From the NCBI RefSeq assembly GCF_009765365.1, contig NZ_VTOM01000012.1, positions 108,501 through 172,500 of the forward strand: 64,000 nucleotides of DNA, given 5' to 3'. Below, piece by piece: positions 20,463 through 31,084 of the stretch. A program made the position numbers and the translations under genes. The stretch is from Antarcticirhabdus aurantiaca (GTDB lineage Bacteria > Pseudomonadota > Alphaproteobacteria > Rhizobiales > Rhizobiaceae). Within the stretch, counting starts at the first letter, position 1; every line of letters starts with the position of its first letter. Below the pieces are notes generated by a model. That model ran no database searches, was not told where the DNA came from, and saw only the letters and a program-made list of their open reading frames with translations.

Positions 20463-21776
20463 TCAGACGTAGCGGTTGACGACGCCTTCGAGGTATTCCT
20501 GGCGGCCCGAGCGCGGCTGCGGGTCGAGGCCGAGGGCGCGCTCGGCGACCTGTTCCAGCGTGCGCTCGCCGGCGAGGATGGCCTTGGCTTCCGGCTGGTC
20601 CCAGCCGGCGTAGCGGGCGTTCAGCGGGCCGGTGAGGGCCTCGTCCTTCAGCATGGCTTCCGCGGCCAGCAGCCCGCGGGCGCAGGCGTCCATGGAGGCG
20701 ACGTGGGCGATCAGGAGGTCGTCCGGATCGATCGACTGGCGGCGGATCTTGGCGTCGAAGTTGAGGCCGCCGGTGGTGAAGCCGCCGTGGCGCAGCATCT
20801 CGTGGAAGACGAGGGCCATCTCGCCGACATTCATCGCGAACTGGTCGGTGTCCCAGCCGAGGAGATCGTCGCCGCGGTTGATGTCGAGCGAGCCGAAGAG
20901 CCCGGCCGCGTAGGCGGTCTTCACCTCGTGCTCGAAGGAGTGGCCGGCGAGGATCGCGTGGTTCTGCTCGAGGTTCAGCTTCACGTCGGCGACGAGATCG
21001 TACTTCTGGAGGAAGCCGAAGACGGTGGCCGCGTCGAAGTCGTACTGGTGCTTGGTCGGCTCCTTGGGCTTGGGCTCGATCAGGATCGGCCCCTCGAACC
21101 CGATCTTGTGCTTGTAGTCGACGAGCATCGAGAGGAAGCGGCCGAGCTGGTCGAGCTCGCGGCCCATGTCGGTGTTGAGGAGCGTCTCGTAGCCCTCGCG
21201 CCCGCCCCAGCAGACGTAGTTCGCGCCGTTCAGGGCGTGCGTCGCGTCGAGCGCGGCCTTCACCTGGCCGACGGCGTAGGTGAAGACGTCCGGATCCGGA
21301 TTGGTCGCGGCGCCCGCCATGTAGCGGCGGTTGGAGAAGAGGTTGGCCGTGCCCCAGAGGAGCCGGACCTTCTCGGTCTCCATCTTCTTCGCGAAGATGT
21401 CGGTGATGGCCTTCAGGTTGTCGTTCGACTCCTTCAGCGAGGCACCCTCGGGCGCGACGTCCACGTCGTGGAAGGTGAAGAAGGGAACGTCCAGGAGCCG
21501 GAACATGTCGAAGGCGACGTCCGCCTTGTCCCGGGCGAGGGCCAGCGCGTCGCTTCCGTGCATCCAGGGCCGGTTGAAGGTCTCGCCGCCGAAGGGGTCG
21601 CCGCCCGGCCAGGTGAAGGAGTGCCAGTAGCAGACGGCGAAGCGGAGCTGGTCTTCCATCCGCCGGCCCATGACCTCGCGGTCCTTGTCGTAGAAGCGGA
21701 AGGCCAGCGGGTCGCGGCTGTCCGTGCCGGCGAAGGCGATGGGATCGGCGCGGTCGAAGAAGCGGTTGGATGCCAT
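20463..21776 (-). CDS. xylA: xylose isomerase
   Basis: Isomerises D-xylose to D-xylulose using two divalent metals. 437 residues, typical of class II XylA. Diagnostic segments are [32 protein letters not shown] with the catalytic His, the metal site [19 protein letters not shown], and [17 protein letters not shown] 21776 follows GGAGGAA; a longer in-frame start at 21830 has no ribosome site. It lies downstream of the LacI-type regulator and a strong palindrome. Confidence 0.98.
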   Translation of the reverse strand: MASNRFFDRADPIAFAGTDSRDPLAFRFYDKDREVMGRRMEDQLRFAVCYWHSFTWPGGDPFGGETFNRPWMHGSDALALARDKADVAFDMFRLLDVPFFTFHDVDVAPEGASLKESNDNLKAITDIFAKKMETEKVRLLWGTANLFSNRRYMAGAATNPDPDVFTYAVGQVKAALDATHALNGANYVCWGGREGYETLLNTDMGRELDQLGRFLSMLVDYKHKIGFEGPILIEPKPKEPTKHQYDFDAATVFGFLQKYDLVADVKLNLEQNHAILAGHSFEHEVKTAYAAGLFGSLDINRGDDLLGWDTDQFAMNVGEMALVFHEMLRHGGFTTGGLNFDAKIRRQSIDPDDLLIAHVASMDACARGLLAAEAMLKDEALTGPLNARYAGWDQPEAKAILAGERTLEQVAERALGLDPQPRSGRQEYLEGVVNRYV

Positions 21777-21837
21777 GTCGGGTTTCCTCCGGGCCCGGAT
21801 GCGGGCTCTCGTTCGCCCCATTGCTCGCACGCGGCGG

Positions 21838-21870
21838 CGAAATTTTGAAGTGCGTGCCTCAAAATTTTCG
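21838..21870. promoter_or_regulatory. palindromic operator candidate upstream of xylA
   Basis: AAATTTTGA (21840-21848) and TCAAAATTT (21859-21867) form a perfect nine-base inverted repeat whose centre is exactly a CG step, the usual symmetry of LacI-family operators. It lies 64-91 bases before the xylA start and 10 bases after the regulator stop. The AT-rich block stands out in this GC-rich region. Confidence 0.6.
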
Positions 21871-21879
21871 GGGCGCGCC

Positions 21880-22917
21880 TCAGTCCGGCATGTTCTCGCG
21901 GATGAAGACGTCGATCCGGATGCGCTCCTGCTCCGGGATGATCGGCGCGCCGGAGGCCTGGGCGATCAGGAGGCGGGCGGCCGAGCGGACCTCGTGGCCG
22001 GCATTCTGGGCGATCAGGGCGTCGAAGAGCCCTTCGCGCAAGGGGCCGGCGGAAGCGGAGGTCAGCTCGTGGCCGACGAAGACGGGGCGGCGATCCGCGC
22101 CGAGCCGGCTAAGGGCGCGGCCGGCGCCGCGATTGCCGGCACCCGCATTGTAGATCGCGACGAGGCCGGCATCGGCCGCGGCGAGCCGCGCGACGGCGGC
22201 TTCCGCCTCGCCGTCCTCGTCGCGCGTCTCGACGACGGGCAGGAGCGAGAGGTGGCGGTAATCGCGCTCGACGAGCTGGCGGAAGCCGAACAGTCGGTCG
22301 ACGTGGTCGCGCAGCGACAGCGAGCCGACGAGGACGCCGACCGAGCCGCCACGCCCGCCCGAGAAGCGGCCGAGAAGGGCGGCGGCGGTGCGCCCGGCGG
22401 CGGCGTTGTCGACGCCGACGAAGCCGAGCCGGCGCGAGGCGGGCGCGTCGGAGATCAGGGTGACGACGGGGATGCCGTCCGCCACCAGCCGGTCCACGGC
22501 GGCGCGCACGTGCGGCTCGTCGAGGGCGACGATCGCCGCGCCGTCGAAGCCGCGGTCGACGGCGTCGATCGCGCCCGCCAGCGCGAAGGGATCGAAGACG
22601 TCGACGAAGCGCCGCTCGATCGAGGCGCGGGTGCCGGCGAGCCAGGCCGCCGACCCCGCGACCTGCGCGGCGACCTCGTCCATGAAGGCGTTGGTGCCGG
22701 CGGGCAGGAGGAAGCAGAAGCGGTAGCGCGCGCGCCGCGCGAGGCCGGCGGCGAGGGGGTCTGGCCGGTAGCTCAGGCGCTCCATCGCCTCGCGCACGCG
22801 CTGCAGCGTCTTGGCCTTGACGTTGGGGCGGCCGTTGATGACCCGGTCGACCGTCGCGCGCGACACCCCGGCCGCCCGCGCGACGTCGAGGAGGGTCGGA
22901 GCCTGGGTGTCGTTCAT
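21880..22917 (-). CDS. LacI-family transcriptional regulator, probably of xylose genes
   Basis: 345-residue repressor-type protein. The N-terminal helix-turn-helix is [20 protein letters not shown] (about residues 8-27) with the hinge helix ending [15 protein letters not shown]. The rest is a type 1 periplasmic-binding-protein fold that senses a sugar ([32 protein letters not shown]). Its HTH has VDRV where many relatives have VSRV. Position directly before xylA and the palindrome suggests that it controls xylA/xylB in response to xylose. That is inference from location; the ligand cannot be read from sequence. Confidence 0.88.
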   Translation of the reverse strand: MNDTQAPTLLDVARAAGVSRATVDRVINGRPNVKAKTLQRVREAMERLSYRPDPLAAGLARRARYRFCFLLPAGTNAFMDEVAAQVAGSAAWLAGTRASIERRFVDVFDPFALAGAIDAVDRGFDGAAIVALDEPHVRAAVDRLVADGIPVVTLISDAPASRRLGFVGVDNAAAGRTAAALLGRFSGGRGGSVGVLVGSLSLRDHVDRLFGFRQLVERDYRHLSLLPVVETRDEDGEAEAAVARLAAADAGLVAIYNAGAGNRGAGRALSRLGADRRPVFVGHELTSASAGPLREGLFDALIAQNAGHEVRSAARLLIAQASGAPIIPEQERIRIDVFIRENMPD

Positions 22918-22968
22918 GGCGCGAGGCTAATCATTTCGCCCTGATGCGCGCAACTCAAATCCTCGCCG

Positions 22969-24324
22969 TCATTCCAGCGCGGCGCCGCGCGTTTCCGCGT
23001 CGATCAGGAAGGCGGCGACGGCCGCGAAGAGGAGGAAGGCGGCGAAGAGCGAGACCGCCAGACCCATGCCCGCGGCGAAGACCGGCGCGAGCAGCGTCGG
23101 CGCGGCGAGGCCGCCGAGCCGGGCGAAGGCGCCGGCAGTGCCCATGCCGCTGCCGCGAAGCCGCGTCGGGAAGAGCTCGGGCGTGATGGCGTAGAGCGCG
23201 CCCCAGGTGCCGAGAAGCGCGAAGCTCATCACGAGAAGGGCGGCCGCGACCGTCGCGGCGTCGCTGGCGGCGGCGAAGAGCGCGCAGCTCGCCGCCGACA
23301 GGATCAGGAAGCCGATGAGAGTGGGCTTCCGGCCCCAGCGCTCGACGCCGTAGGCCGCAAGCGCGTAGCCCGGCACCTGGGCGAGCGCGACGAGCACGAG
23401 GAAGCCGTAGCCGCGCACGAAGCCGTAGCCTTCGGTCGCGAAGCGGCCGGGTAGCCAGGTGAAGACGCCGTAATAGCTCGTCGAGACGAGGAGCCAGACG
23501 AGGAAGACCAGGACGGAGCGCCGGCGCAGCGCCGGCGAGAAGATGCCGCCGCCGGTCTCGCTCGCGGGCTTGCGCGCGGCGAGGGCGGGATCGAGCGAGG
23601 CGCCGACCGGCGGGTTGCCGTTGCCGGCCGCCACCCGGTCAAGCACGGCGCGGGCTTCCTCGATCCGGCCGGACCGGGCGAGATAGAAGGGGCTTTCCGG
23701 CACCCAGGCGCGCACGGCGAGGCCGATGAGGGCGGGAAGCGCCGTGCCGGCGAAGATCCAGCGCCAGGCGTCCTCCACCTGCGCGCTCGCGGCGGCCCAG
23801 GCGACGAGCGCGACGGCCACCGTGCCGACCGCCCAGAAGCCTTCCATGATCACGAGCCAGCGTCCGCGCCGGTCGGCGGGCAGGAACTCGGCCATGGTGG
23901 TGTAGTCGACCGGCAGCGTGCCGCCGACGGCGAGACCCGTCAGGAAGCGGAAGGCGAGGAGCCAGGCGAAATCCGGCGCGAAGACCGAGGCGAAGCCGAA
24001 GACGGCGTCGAGCGCGACCGTCGCGAGCAGCACGCGGCGGCGCCCGAACCGGTCGGCGAGGCGGCCGAAGAGCGCGGCGCCGATGAACATGCCGAGAAAG
24101 AAGGCCGTGCCGGTCTGCAGCGCGACCGGCATCGTCAGCCCGAAGCTTCCCGCGATGCTCGGCGCGGTGAAGCCGACGGCGATGACCTGCATGGCGTCGG
24201 CCGCCCAGACGAGTCCGAAGATCATCAGGAGACGGCGCTGGAAGGCGCCGGTGCCGGCGCGGCGCAGCGCCCCGTCGAGGTCACCGGCGCTCGTGCCGAG
24301 CGCTTGAGCGGAGGAGAAGGACAT
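22969..24324 (-). CDS. MFS transporter (sugar porter / NiaP-like)
   Basis: Inner-membrane carrier of 451 residues with about 12 hydrophobic segments. The MFS signature FGRLADRFGRRRVLLATV lies in loop 2-3, and segment 4-5 reads TGLAVGGTLPVDYTTMAEFLP, close to the SV2/NiaP and aromatic-acid branch. The second loop motif is RWGRKPTLIGF. It ends 51 bases before the LacI-type regulator on the same strand, so it may be part of the xylose unit and import a pentose. A role with an unrelated organic acid is equally open. Confidence 0.85.
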   Translation of the reverse strand: MSFSSAQALGTSAGDLDGALRRAGTGAFQRRLLMIFGLVWAADAMQVIAVGFTAPSIAGSFGLTMPVALQTGTAFFLGMFIGAALFGRLADRFGRRRVLLATVALDAVFGFASVFAPDFAWLLAFRFLTGLAVGGTLPVDYTTMAEFLPADRRGRWLVIMEGFWAVGTVAVALVAWAAASAQVEDAWRWIFAGTALPALIGLAVRAWVPESPFYLARSGRIEEARAVLDRVAAGNGNPPVGASLDPALAARKPASETGGGIFSPALRRRSVLVFLVWLLVSTSYYGVFTWLPGRFATEGYGFVRGYGFLVLVALAQVPGYALAAYGVERWGRKPTLIGFLILSAASCALFAAASDAATVAAALLVMSFALLGTWGALYAITPELFPTRLRGSGMGTAGAFARLGGLAAPTLLAPVFAAGMGLAVSLFAAFLLFAAVAAFLIDAETRGAALE

Positions 24325-24659
24325 GGCGGCCCCAACCTTTCCGGCGGCCGAATCACGCGCTGGCCCCCTGCCGGGCGATTCGTAGCCGTCTGCCCTATGA
24401 CGCGGCGCGGGCCGGCGTGCAACCGTTTCTCGGGCGAAGGCCGCGGGAGCCGTCCGGCGGAGAGGCCGCGGAATGATCTAGAAGATCGGTAGAATATTTC
24501 CCGCAGCCGATCCGTAGGCGTCGATTTTTCCTCGATCAATGGCCCTCGCCGCGGTGACATAAGCAGGTCGCGCCACATCTTTGCGCGGACGGAGCCGACG
24601 GGGGCGCGGTCCCGCACGGCCTGCCGTGGTTCGAACCGCCCCGCGGAGAGGCAAGCGTG
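24325..24659. other. divergent intergenic region before the osmoprotectant importer
   Basis: 335 bases between divergent genes, containing an AT-richer patch (about 24472-24540) with the small palindrome GATCTAGAAGATC at 24475-24487 and a TAGAAT hexamer at 24490. This patch probably carries regulatory sites. No full promoter can be assigned. Confidence 0.4.
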
Positions 24660-25574
24660 ATGCGTCGATCGATGATGGGGCTGGCTCTGGCGGGCGTTCT
24701 CGCCCTCGGTGCCGGAACGGCGGCAAATGCCCAGGTGGTGGTGTCTTCCAAGATCGACACGGAGGGCGGCGTCCTCGGCAACGTGATCTACCAGGTGCTG
24801 GAGCATGCCGGCATTCCGGTCGAGAACCGCATCCAGCTCGGCGGCACGCCCGTGGTGCGCGAGGCGATCAAGGCCGGCGAGATCGACATCTACCCCGAAT
24901 ATACGGGCAACGCGGCCTACTTCTACAACCGCGCCGGCGAGCCGATCTGGAACGACGCCGCCCAGGCCTATGCGGAAGCCAAGAAGCTCGACTACGACGC
25001 CGAGAAGATCGTCTGGCTGGAGCCGGCCCCGGCCGACAACACCTGGGGCGTTGCGCTGCGCAAGGACCTCGCCGATTCCAGCGGCATCAAGAGCTTCAGC
25101 GACTTCGGCAAGTACGTGACGGATGGCGGCACGGTGGTGCTCGCGGCCTCGGCCGAATTCGTCAACTCGGCCTCGGCCCTGCCGGCCTTCCAGTCGACCT
25201 ACGGCTTCAAGCTGAATCCCGAGCAGCTCATCGTCCTGTCCGGCGGCGACACGGCGGCGACCATCGCCGCGGCGGCGCAGGGCACCAACGGCGCCAACGC
25301 CGCCATGGTCTACGGCACCGACGGCGGCATCGCCTCGGCGGGCCTCGTCGTCCTTCAGGACGACAAGCGCGTGCAGCCGGTCTACCAGCCCGCGCCGATC
25401 GTGCGCGAGGCGGTCCTGAAGGAGCACCCGAACATCGCCGAGCTCCTGAAGCCGGTCTTCGCTTCCTTCGACCTGACCACGCTGCAGGAGCTGAACGGGC
25501 GCGTCCAGCTCGGCGGCGAGGCGGCGGGCGACGTCGCCAAGGACTACCTGACGCAGAAGGGCTTTCTGAAATAG
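24660..25574 (+). CDS. yehZ: osmoprotectant ABC transporter substrate-binding protein, YehZ/OsmF type
   Basis: Periplasmic glycine-betaine-type binding protein, 304 residues. A signal peptide with a hydrophobic core and AANAQ cleavage region covers residues 1-25. The mature part has KIDTEGGVLGNVIYQVLE, GEIDIYPEYTGNAAYF and LKPVFASFDLTTLQELNG, matching the OsmF/YehZ branch of OpuAC-like proteins. ATG 24660 follows GAGAGG; an adjacent GTG at 24657 is an alternative. First gene of a four-gene operon. Known members of this branch bind betaines weakly or at stationary phase, so the exact ligand stays open. Confidence 0.92.
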   Translation: MRRSMMGLALAGVLALGAGTAANAQVVVSSKIDTEGGVLGNVIYQVLEHAGIPVENRIQLGGTPVVREAIKAGEIDIYPEYTGNAAYFYNRAGEPIWNDAAQAYAEAKKLDYDAEKIVWLEPAPADNTWGVALRKDLADSSGIKSFSDFGKYVTDGGTVVLAASAEFVNSASALPAFQSTYGFKLNPEQLIVLSGGDTAATIAAAAQGTNGANAAMVYGTDGGIASAGLVVLQDDKRVQPVYQPAPIVREAVLKEHPNIAELLKPVFASFDLTTLQELNGRVQLGGEAAGDVAKDYLTQKGFLK

Positions 25575-25597
25575 GTTCGACCGGCGCGGCCGCTTCG

Positions 25598-26788
25598 ATG
25601 TCGGTTCTCGCCGCGCCCGTCGCCTCGTCGCGGCGGGTCGACCGGCTGGGCGTGTTGATCGCGCTCGTCGCGATCCTCGGCGCGATCCTGCCCTTCGCGC
25701 TCTTCCGGGCGAACCGCATCGTGCCGGGCGAGGGGGGCGGCATCGCCGCCGCCCTGCCGCCCGCCGAGGCGGCGCTCCTGGGCCTCGCCCTCCTCTGCTT
25801 CCTCGCAGCCGCGGTACTGCGGGTGCCGGCGGCGGTGAAGCTCGCCGCGGGCGCCGCGCTCCTCGCGCTCGCCTGCCTCCTCGTCGGCCGCTCGGCCGGC
25901 TTTCTGACGCCGCCCGGCAACAGCTTCGCGCGCGTCGCGCCGGGTTCGGGCTTCTGGACCCTCAGCTTCGCGGCACTCCTGCTCGCGGCGGACGCGCTGG
26001 TGCGGCTGCGGCTGCCCCCGCTCGGGCGGGTGGCCGTGCTGGTTCTCGCACTCGCCCTCCTCGGGCTGCTCCTGTGGAGCGGGGCCTGGGACGGACTGTC
26101 GCTCCTCAAGGAATACGGAACGCGCACCGAGCGCTTCTGGGCGGAAGGGCGGCGCCACGTCGCGCTCGCCTTCGGCTCGGTCGCCGCGGCCTGCCTCCTC
26201 GGCCTGCCGCTTGGGCTTCTCTGCCATCGCGTCGGGCGCCTTCGCGCGGGCGTCCTGTCCGTCCTCAACATCCTCCAGACCGTGCCCTCCATCGCGCTCT
26301 TCGGCCTCCTCATCGGGCCGCTCGCCTGGGTGGCGGCCAACGTGCCGGGCGCGCGGGCGCTCGGCATCTCCGGCATCGGCGCGGCGCCCGCCTTCGTCGC
26401 GCTCGTCGGCTACTCGCTGCTGCCGATCGTCTCCAACACGGTGGTGGGCCTTGCCGGCGTGTCCCGAAGCGTCGTCGAGGCGGCGCGCGGCATGGGGATG
26501 CGGCGCAGCCAGCGCTTGTTCCGCGTCGAGCTGCCGCTCGCCGCGCCCGTCGTCCTCACAGGCATCCGGATCGTGCTCGTCCAGAACATCGGCATCGCCA
26601 CCGTCGCGGCGCTCATCGGGGGCGGCGGCTTCGGCGTCTTCGTCTTCCAGGGCGTCGGCCAGACCGCCATGGACCTCGTGCTCCTCGGCGCCGCGCCCAC
26701 CGTCCTCCTCGCCTTCACCGCCGCGGTGCTTCTCGACGCGGCCGTCGAGGCGCTGTCGGGATCGAACCGCCGGAAGGCAGAGCGATGA
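25598..26788 (+). CDS. yehY: osmoprotectant ABC transporter permease, YehY type
   Basis: Membrane subunit of 396 residues. The N-terminal half carries about five extra hydrophobic segments. The C-terminal half is the BPD permease domain with LNILQTVPSIALFGLLIGPL and the EAA-like coupling loop VVEAARGMGMRRSQRLFRVELPLA. The length and the added N-terminal segments match YehY. It starts 23 bases after the binding-protein stop and overlaps the ATPase gene by four bases (ATGA). Confidence 0.9.
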   Translation: MSVLAAPVASSRRVDRLGVLIALVAILGAILPFALFRANRIVPGEGGGIAAALPPAEAALLGLALLCFLAAAVLRVPAAVKLAAGAALLALACLLVGRSAGFLTPPGNSFARVAPGSGFWTLSFAALLLAADALVRLRLPPLGRVAVLVLALALLGLLLWSGAWDGLSLLKEYGTRTERFWAEGRRHVALAFGSVAAACLLGLPLGLLCHRVGRLRAGVLSVLNILQTVPSIALFGLLIGPLAWVAANVPGARALGISGIGAAPAFVALVGYSLLPIVSNTVVGLAGVSRSVVEAARGMGMRRSQRLFRVELPLAAPVVLTGIRIVLVQNIGIATVAALIGGGGFGVFVFQGVGQTAMDLVLLGAAPTVLLAFTAAVLLDAAVEALSGSNRRKAER

Positions 26789-27738
26789 TCCGCGTCGAGA
26801 ACCTCACCAAGCGCTACGGCGACAGTCCGCCTGTTGTGGACGACCTGTCGATGGAGGTCGCGGCCGGCGAGATCTGCGCCGTCGTCGGCACGTCCGGCTC
26901 GGGCAAGACGACGCTGCTGCGCATGATCAACCGCCTCGTCGAGCCGAGCGCGGGGCGCGTGCTGATCGCCGGCGAGAACACGCGCGGCCTTCGCGGCCAC
27001 GAGCTGCGCCGGCGCATCGGCTACGTCATCCAGGGCCACGGCCTGTTTCCGCACTGGAGCGTCGCGCAGAACATCGGCACCGTGCCCCGGCTCCTGGGCT
27101 GGAAGCCGGCGGAGATCAAGGCGCGGGTCGACGAGCTTCTCGGGCTGTTCGGCATGGAGCCCGCCGCCTTCCGCGACCGGCGGCCGGCCGAGCTGTCCGG
27201 CGGCCAGCAGCAGCGCGTCGGCGTTGCCCGCGCGCTCGCCGCCCGGCCGGACCTCCTCCTGATGGACGAGCCCTTCGGCGCCCTCGACCCCGTGATCCGC
27301 GGCCGGGCGCAGGACGAGCTCGCCGCCGTCCAGGCGCGGCTCGGCACGACGATCATGCTCGTCACCCACGACATGGAGGAGGCCGTGCGCCTCGGCCATC
27401 GCATCGCCGTGATGGACGGCGGCCGGCTCCTGCAATGCGCGAGCCCCGCCGAGATGATGGCGCGCCCCGCGACGCCCTTCGTCGAGGCGCTGGTGGGCGG
27501 GGCCGAGCGGCCCTTCCGCCTCCTGTCGCTCGAGCGCGTCGAGGCGGCGGTGGAGGCGGGCGAGGCGGACGGCCCGCCGATCGACGCGGAGGCGAGTCTG
27601 CGCGACGCGCTGTCGGCCTGCCTGTGGTCGGGCCGCGACGCTTTGCCGGTCGAGCGCGAGGGACGGCGGATCGGGCGCGTGACGCTGGCGGCGCTCCGCC
27701 ACCGCGCGGCGCCGGGCGGCGCGGGCCGCGCCGCGTGA
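26785..27738 (+). CDS. yehX: osmoprotectant ABC transporter ATP-binding protein, YehX/OsmV type
   Basis: Energises the importer. 317 residues: Walker A GTSGSGKTT near residue 37, Q-loop YVIQGHGLFPHWSV, signature LSGGQQQRVGVARAL, Walker B LLLMDEPFGALDP and the H-loop MLVTHDMEEA. The C-terminal 80 residues are a degenerate regulatory extension (LRDALSACLWSGRDALPV resembles a CBS-type remnant). It overlaps the permease genes on both sides by four bases. Confidence 0.93.
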   Translation: MIRVENLTKRYGDSPPVVDDLSMEVAAGEICAVVGTSGSGKTTLLRMINRLVEPSAGRVLIAGENTRGLRGHELRRRIGYVIQGHGLFPHWSVAQNIGTVPRLLGWKPAEIKARVDELLGLFGMEPAAFRDRRPAELSGGQQQRVGVARALAARPDLLLMDEPFGALDPVIRGRAQDELAAVQARLGTTIMLVTHDMEEAVRLGHRIAVMDGGRLLQCASPAEMMARPATPFVEALVGGAERPFRLLSLERVEAAVEAGEADGPPIDAEASLRDALSACLWSGRDALPVEREGRRIGRVTLAALRHRAAPGGAGRAA

Positions 27739-28472
27739 GGCTCCTCGGCGCGGCGTGGCGGATCGCGCTCCTTCTCGGCCTCGGCGTCTTCCTGGCGCGG
27801 CCCGACCTCTTCGCGCCGATCTTCGCGCCGCTGACGCGCTTCGACGCGCCGGCGATCTACGACGGCACGAGCCTCCTGTCGCTGACGCTGAACCATCTCG
27901 CGCTGACCTTTGCCGCGACGCTCGCCGCGAGCGCCCTCGCGCTCGGCCTCGCCGTCCTTGTTACCAGGCCGGCGGGCGCCGAGTTCCTGCCCTTCTCACG
28001 CGCGCTCGCCAATGCCGGGCAGACCTTCCCGCCGGTCGCCGTCCTCGCGCTCACCGTGCCGCTTCTCGGCTTCGGCGCGGCGCCGACCTTCCTGGCGCTC
28101 TTTCTTTACGGCCTCCTGCCGGTCTTCGAGAACGCGCTGGCCGGCCTTTCGGGCGTCTCGCCCGGCGTTTCGGAAGCCGCGCGCGGCAGCGGCATGACCG
28201 GCCTGCAGCGGCTCCGCCTCGTCGAGCTGCCGCTCGCCGCGCCGGTGATCCTCGCCGGCATCCGGCTCTCGGCCATCGTCTCGCTCGGCACCGCGACGGT
28301 TGGCTCGACGGTGGCGGCCAAGACCCTCGGCGAAGTGGTGATCGCCGGCCTCCTGTCCGGCAACACCGCCTTCGTCCTCCAGGGCGGGCTGATCGTGGCA
28401 GCCCTGGCGATCCTGATCAACGACGCGTTTCTATGGGTCGAGGGGCGGCTACGGGCGCGGCTTGCGTCGTGA
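27735..28472 (+). CDS. yehW: osmoprotectant ABC transporter permease, YehW type
   Basis: Second membrane subunit, 245 residues from GTG 27735, which overlaps the ATPase stop. Six hydrophobic segments and the coupling loop GVSEAARGSGMTGLQRLRLVELPLA are visible, with GQTFPPVAVLALTVPLLGFG as the family-typical core. The operon order Z-Y-X-W and the two unequal permeases match the YehZYXW system. Its stop abuts the convergent stop of the next gene without any spacer. Confidence 0.92.
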   Translation: MRLLGAAWRIALLLGLGVFLARPDLFAPIFAPLTRFDAPAIYDGTSLLSLTLNHLALTFAATLAASALALGLAVLVTRPAGAEFLPFSRALANAGQTFPPVAVLALTVPLLGFGAAPTFLALFLYGLLPVFENALAGLSGVSPGVSEAARGSGMTGLQRLRLVELPLAAPVILAGIRLSAIVSLGTATVGSTVAAKTLGEVVIAGLLSGNTAFVLQGGLIVAALAILINDAFLWVEGRLRARLAS

Positions 28473-29048
28473 TCAGCCGGACGGCGGGCGTGCGCCGTCC
28501 CGGATGACTTGGAAGACGGACATCGCTTCGATCAGCGCATCGTCCCTCGTGACGCAGACGATGTTCGTGCGGCCGACCACCCGATCCATGGTCGCCATGT
28601 AGATGGCGACGTTCTCGTGATCGGGGCCGCGCATCGGCTTGGACACGACCTCGATTCCCGCGAAGTCCTTGCTGGGAATGGATCGCATCAGCTGCAGCTC
28701 CATGTCGTGGCTGCGAAGCATCGCCTTGATGTCGTTCGCCATCTTCTCGATCGCGGGCTGCGCGTTGAGCTCGGCCTGCGAGGCGACGGTGCCATCCGGG
28801 AACCGCTTGAAGCCGGCCGCGCAGATCGCCTCGCCGCCACCGGCGGCGGGCGGCTGGCCGGACAGGCTCACCACGTCGATCAAGATATCATGATTGGGAT
28901 CACTGCGGGGCGACTTCAAAGCGAACCCGGCCGGCACCGTCACGGAGAAGCCGGTCTTCGGATCGGTGAATTCCGCGGCCGCAGCCGAGCAGCTCATCGC
29001 CGCGCCGGCAAGCATGAAGCCCAGAGCGCGTGTCAACAGGCTGTTCAT
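28473..29048 (-). CDS. secreted hypothetical protein
   Basis: 191 residues with a signal peptide (hydrophobic core then SAAAAEF). The mature part opens with FTDPKTGFSVTVPAGF, a pattern of small exported beta-rich proteins, and has two cysteines that could pair (in EAICAAGF and NIVCVTRD). I do not recognise a named family. ATG 29048 overlaps the thiN stop by four bases, so it is translated from the thiN transcript; a functional link with thiamine is not implied by anything visible. Confidence 0.7.
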   Translation of the reverse strand: MNSLLTRALGFMLAGAAMSCSAAAAEFTDPKTGFSVTVPAGFALKSPRSDPNHDILIDVVSLSGQPPAAGGGEAICAAGFKRFPDGTVASQAELNAQPAIEKMANDIKAMLRSHDMELQLMRSIPSKDFAGIEVVSKPMRGPDHENVAIYMATMDRVVGRTNIVCVTRDDALIEAMSVFQVIRDGARPPSG

Positions 29049-29683
29049 TCGCTTCGTGCCTCCGCAAGCAGGATCGCCGTTCCCGCGCCCAGCGCAACTT
29101 CGACCGGGCCCAGCGCTTCGTTGGACTGCGTCAGGATGGAGTGGAAGGGGACTTCGACGCTGTCGAGCGGATAGCGGGCGCCTCGGATGGTGAGGCCCGC
29201 GAGGTCGGTGAACTTCAGGATCGAGAACTGGGCGCCGGAGGAGAGGGGGAAGGTGCGGGCGGGGTTGCCGGCGGCGAGCGGCCAGCCGCGCTCCTGGCCG
29301 TCGAAGAGCTCGACGTCGAGGCCGCGCGCGGCGTAGCGCAGCGCCAGGATCAGGTTGGAGAAGGCGTGGTCGGAGCGGGGGCCGCGCAGCGCGCCGACGA
29401 GGAGGAGGGCGCTCGCGCCGCGCCCGATCGCCGCCTCGATGGCGATCTCGCCGTCGGTGCGGTCCTTGTCGGTCGGGAAGGTTTCCACGGGCACGTGCGG
29501 ATAGGCCTCGCGCGGGCGTGTCGTGGAATCGAAGTCGCCGACCCAGAGTTCGGGCGAGAGACCCAGGGCCGAAGCGTGGTCGATGCCGGCATCGGCGGCG
29601 ATGCAGCGGCAGCCGGCGGCGGCGGCTCGAAGGTCTTGCGTCGGGTCGATCGGGCCGGACAGGAGGATCACGAAGCGCGTCAT
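29045..29683 (-). CDS. thiN: thiamine pyrophosphokinase
   Basis: Makes thiamine diphosphate from thiamine and ATP, the cofactor needed for example by the transketolase in this window. 212 residues. Signatures: CIAADAGIDHASALGLSPEL, the catalytic DFDST, FPTDKDRTDGEIAIEAAI and LRGPRSDHAFSNLILAL. The C-terminal beta domain (FSILKFTDLAGLTIRGARYP) binds thiamine. It is followed by an overlapping secreted protein gene and faces away from the TRAP binding-protein gene. Confidence 0.93.
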   Translation of the reverse strand: MTRFVILLSGPIDPTQDLRAAAAGCRCIAADAGIDHASALGLSPELWVGDFDSTTRPREAYPHVPVETFPTDKDRTDGEIAIEAAIGRGASALLLVGALRGPRSDHAFSNLILALRYAARGLDVELFDGQERGWPLAAGNPARTFPLSSGAQFSILKFTDLAGLTIRGARYPLDSVEVPFHSILTQSNEALGPVEVALGAGTAILLAEARSE

Positions 29684-29697
29684 GCCCGCCTGCTTAG

Positions 29698-30984
<1,287 letters not shown>

Positions 30985-31010
30985 GCCGGGCGGTCATCGC
31001 CGGATAAACG

Positions 31011-31048
31011 AGGCCCGGTTCCTTCGGCGAGAAGGGGCCGGGCCTTTT
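31011..31048 (+). terminator. Rho-independent terminator after the TRAP binding protein
   Basis: AGGCCCGGTTCCTTC pairs with GAAGGGGCCGGGCC across a short loop and is followed by TTTTCG. It isolates the binding-protein gene as a monocistronic unit. Confidence 0.85.
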
Positions 31049-31084
31049 CGCATCCGGGAAACGGGCGCCGGTGCCGTCGCGCGC

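Noticed and set aside
24612..24650. tRNA-like T-loop (GGTTCGAACC)
   Set aside because: The flanking bases do not form a T-stem, and no anticodon or acceptor arm can be folded.
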